Source: Leptospira ainlahdjerensis (GTDB taxonomy: Bacteria > Spirochaetota > Leptospiria > Leptospirales > Leptospiraceae). Taken from it: DNA of 64,000 bases. The notes beneath the pieces are model-generated. The model was not told the DNA's origin. It saw nothing but the letters and a program-made list of their open reading frames with translations, and ran no database searches. The stretch spans positions 27,501 to 91,500 of the forward strand of contig NZ_JAFFPU010000003.1 of the NCBI RefSeq assembly GCF_016919175.1. Reading direction: 5' to 3'. Positions 63,433 through 64,000 of the stretch are shown here, piece by piece (the stretch's first letter is position 1; each line of letters starts with the position of its first letter). Position numbers and translations under genes: made by a program.

Positions 63433-64000
63433 ATGACTTTTCAGGAAACACTGATTCAAATTCTCACCCGATTTTCGGAAACCGATCCCGTATTTCTCTG
63501 GCTCTTTTTCGCGTTCTCAAACTTTGCGGAAAACGTTTTTCCGCCTTGGCCGGGAGATACGATCACCGTCTTCGGAGGTTTTTTGGTCGCAAGAAATCCG
63601 GAATCCTTTGGTTGGTTTGCGCTCGTTTCGAGCACTTTGTTTGGAAATATTCTGGGAGCCTGGGTGATGTATCGATTCGGAAAGCTCTTCCTTCATTGGG
63701 TGAAAAAAAAAGAATTTCCTTTCAAAGACTCTCTCTATGACGAAGAATCCATCGAGAAAACCCTCGCCTGGTTTCATAAAAATGCGATCGCGGTGGTTTT
63801 GTTTAGTCGGTTTTCGGCGGGAATCCGATTCTTTGTTTCCATCGTCGCAGGAATGGTAAAGATGAATCCATTCGTTTTTTTCGGATGTTTTTCTTTGGCC
63901 GTTTTTCTCTGGTGTGGCATGTTGATCTTTTCCGGATTCTATCTCGGTTCTCACTGGGAAGCAGTTTTAGGTTTTTTAGAAATTTATAACCGGATCATTC
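63433..64000 (+). CDS. DedA family membrane protein, 3'-truncated by window edge
   Basis: 189 codons are visible and the frame is still open at base 64000. The DedA (SNARE-associated) hallmark pattern is present: FSNFAENVFPPWPGDTITVFGG, then GNILGAWVMYRFGKLFL, and FSRFSAGIRFFVSIVAGMVKM. The family carries lipid carriers or phospholipids across the inner membrane and aids membrane-potential homeostasis. Divergent from the hypothetical gene at 62.9-63.4 kb. Confidence 0.9.
   Translation, partial: MTFQETLIQILTRFSETDPVFLWLFFAFSNFAENVFPPWPGDTITVFGGFLVARNPESFGWFALVSSTLFGNILGAWVMYRFGKLFLHWVKKKEFPFKDSLYDEESIEKTLAWFHKNAIAVVLFSRFSAGIRFFVSIVAGMVKMNPFVFFGCFSLAVFLWCGMLIFSGFYLGSHWEAVLGFLEIYNRII

Overview
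The window is a chromosomal segment of a spirochaete of the genus Leptospira, most likely one of the pathogenic species. Several signs agree: a short periplasmic-type FlaB flagellin, a DUF1564 protein (a family I know only from Leptospira), a split heptose kinase/adenylyltransferase pair as in an LPS-making spirochaete, a class II B12-dependent ribonucleotide reductase, and very frequent TTG start codons. The species is not resolved. By eye the base composition looks richer in G+C than L. interrogans, but I did not compute it.

Layout. 1-5.6 kb: 3' part of a CusCBA-type metal efflux operon ending in a His-rich exported peptide. 5.6-6.8 kb: flagellin flaB on the minus strand with a structured leader. 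6.8-10 kb: cobalamin adenosyltransferase, POT peptide transporter and NlpC/P60 hydrolase. 10.2-11.9 kb: DUF1564 and LON-domain proteins. 11.9-21.3 kb: envelope block of heptose genes, pyrG, kdsA, lptC, lptA-like and lptB, running directly into rpoN, hprK and ptsH. 21.3-24.4 kb: NtrY/NtrX-like two-component pair. 24.4-29.8 kb: UDG-like protein, priA, fmt, a PASTA protein and rpe. 29.9-32.7 kb: rpsP-khpA-rimM-trmD-rplS-rnhB. 32.8-35.7 kb: FliK-like protein, FlhB C-terminal homologue, degenerate HD-GYP protein, yraN and a 65-residue protein. 35.7-37.2 kb: comM (minus). 37.5-51.6 kb: a type II secretion operon gspC to gspN, preceded by a lipoprotein and an M23 hydrolase and followed by an M15 peptidase. 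51.6-53.7 kb: an AT-rich patch with a DUF1565 lipoprotein gene, flanked by a decayed copy of the M15 gene 3' end. 53.7-57.3 kb: nrdJ (minus). 57.6 kb: tRNA-Asn. 58-60 kb: dihaem cytochrome c and a membrane protein. 60.2-63.4 kb: an operon of a hypothetical gene, an AI-2E family gene, xseA and xseB (minus). The start of a DedA gene ends the window.

How the genes work together. The centre is dominated by outer-envelope biogenesis (heptose and Kdo precursors, Lpt export, T2SS) coupled to sigma-54/HPr-kinase signalling and to a ribosome/tRNA maturation block. Adenosylcobalamin synthesis (PduO-type enzyme) and use (NrdJ) are both present.

The items most worth a second look are: the flaB leader hairpin that presents a CsrA-like ACGGA loop; a PriA that has lost both halves of one zinc site; a UDG-fold protein that keeps four cluster cysteines but not the usual catalytic motifs; a degenerate HD-GYP protein beside orphan FliK/FlhB-like genes; the M15 duplication around the DUF1565 island; and a perfect CRP-like operator in front of the DUF1565 gene. 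I found no CRISPR array, insertion sequence, integrase or phage gene.
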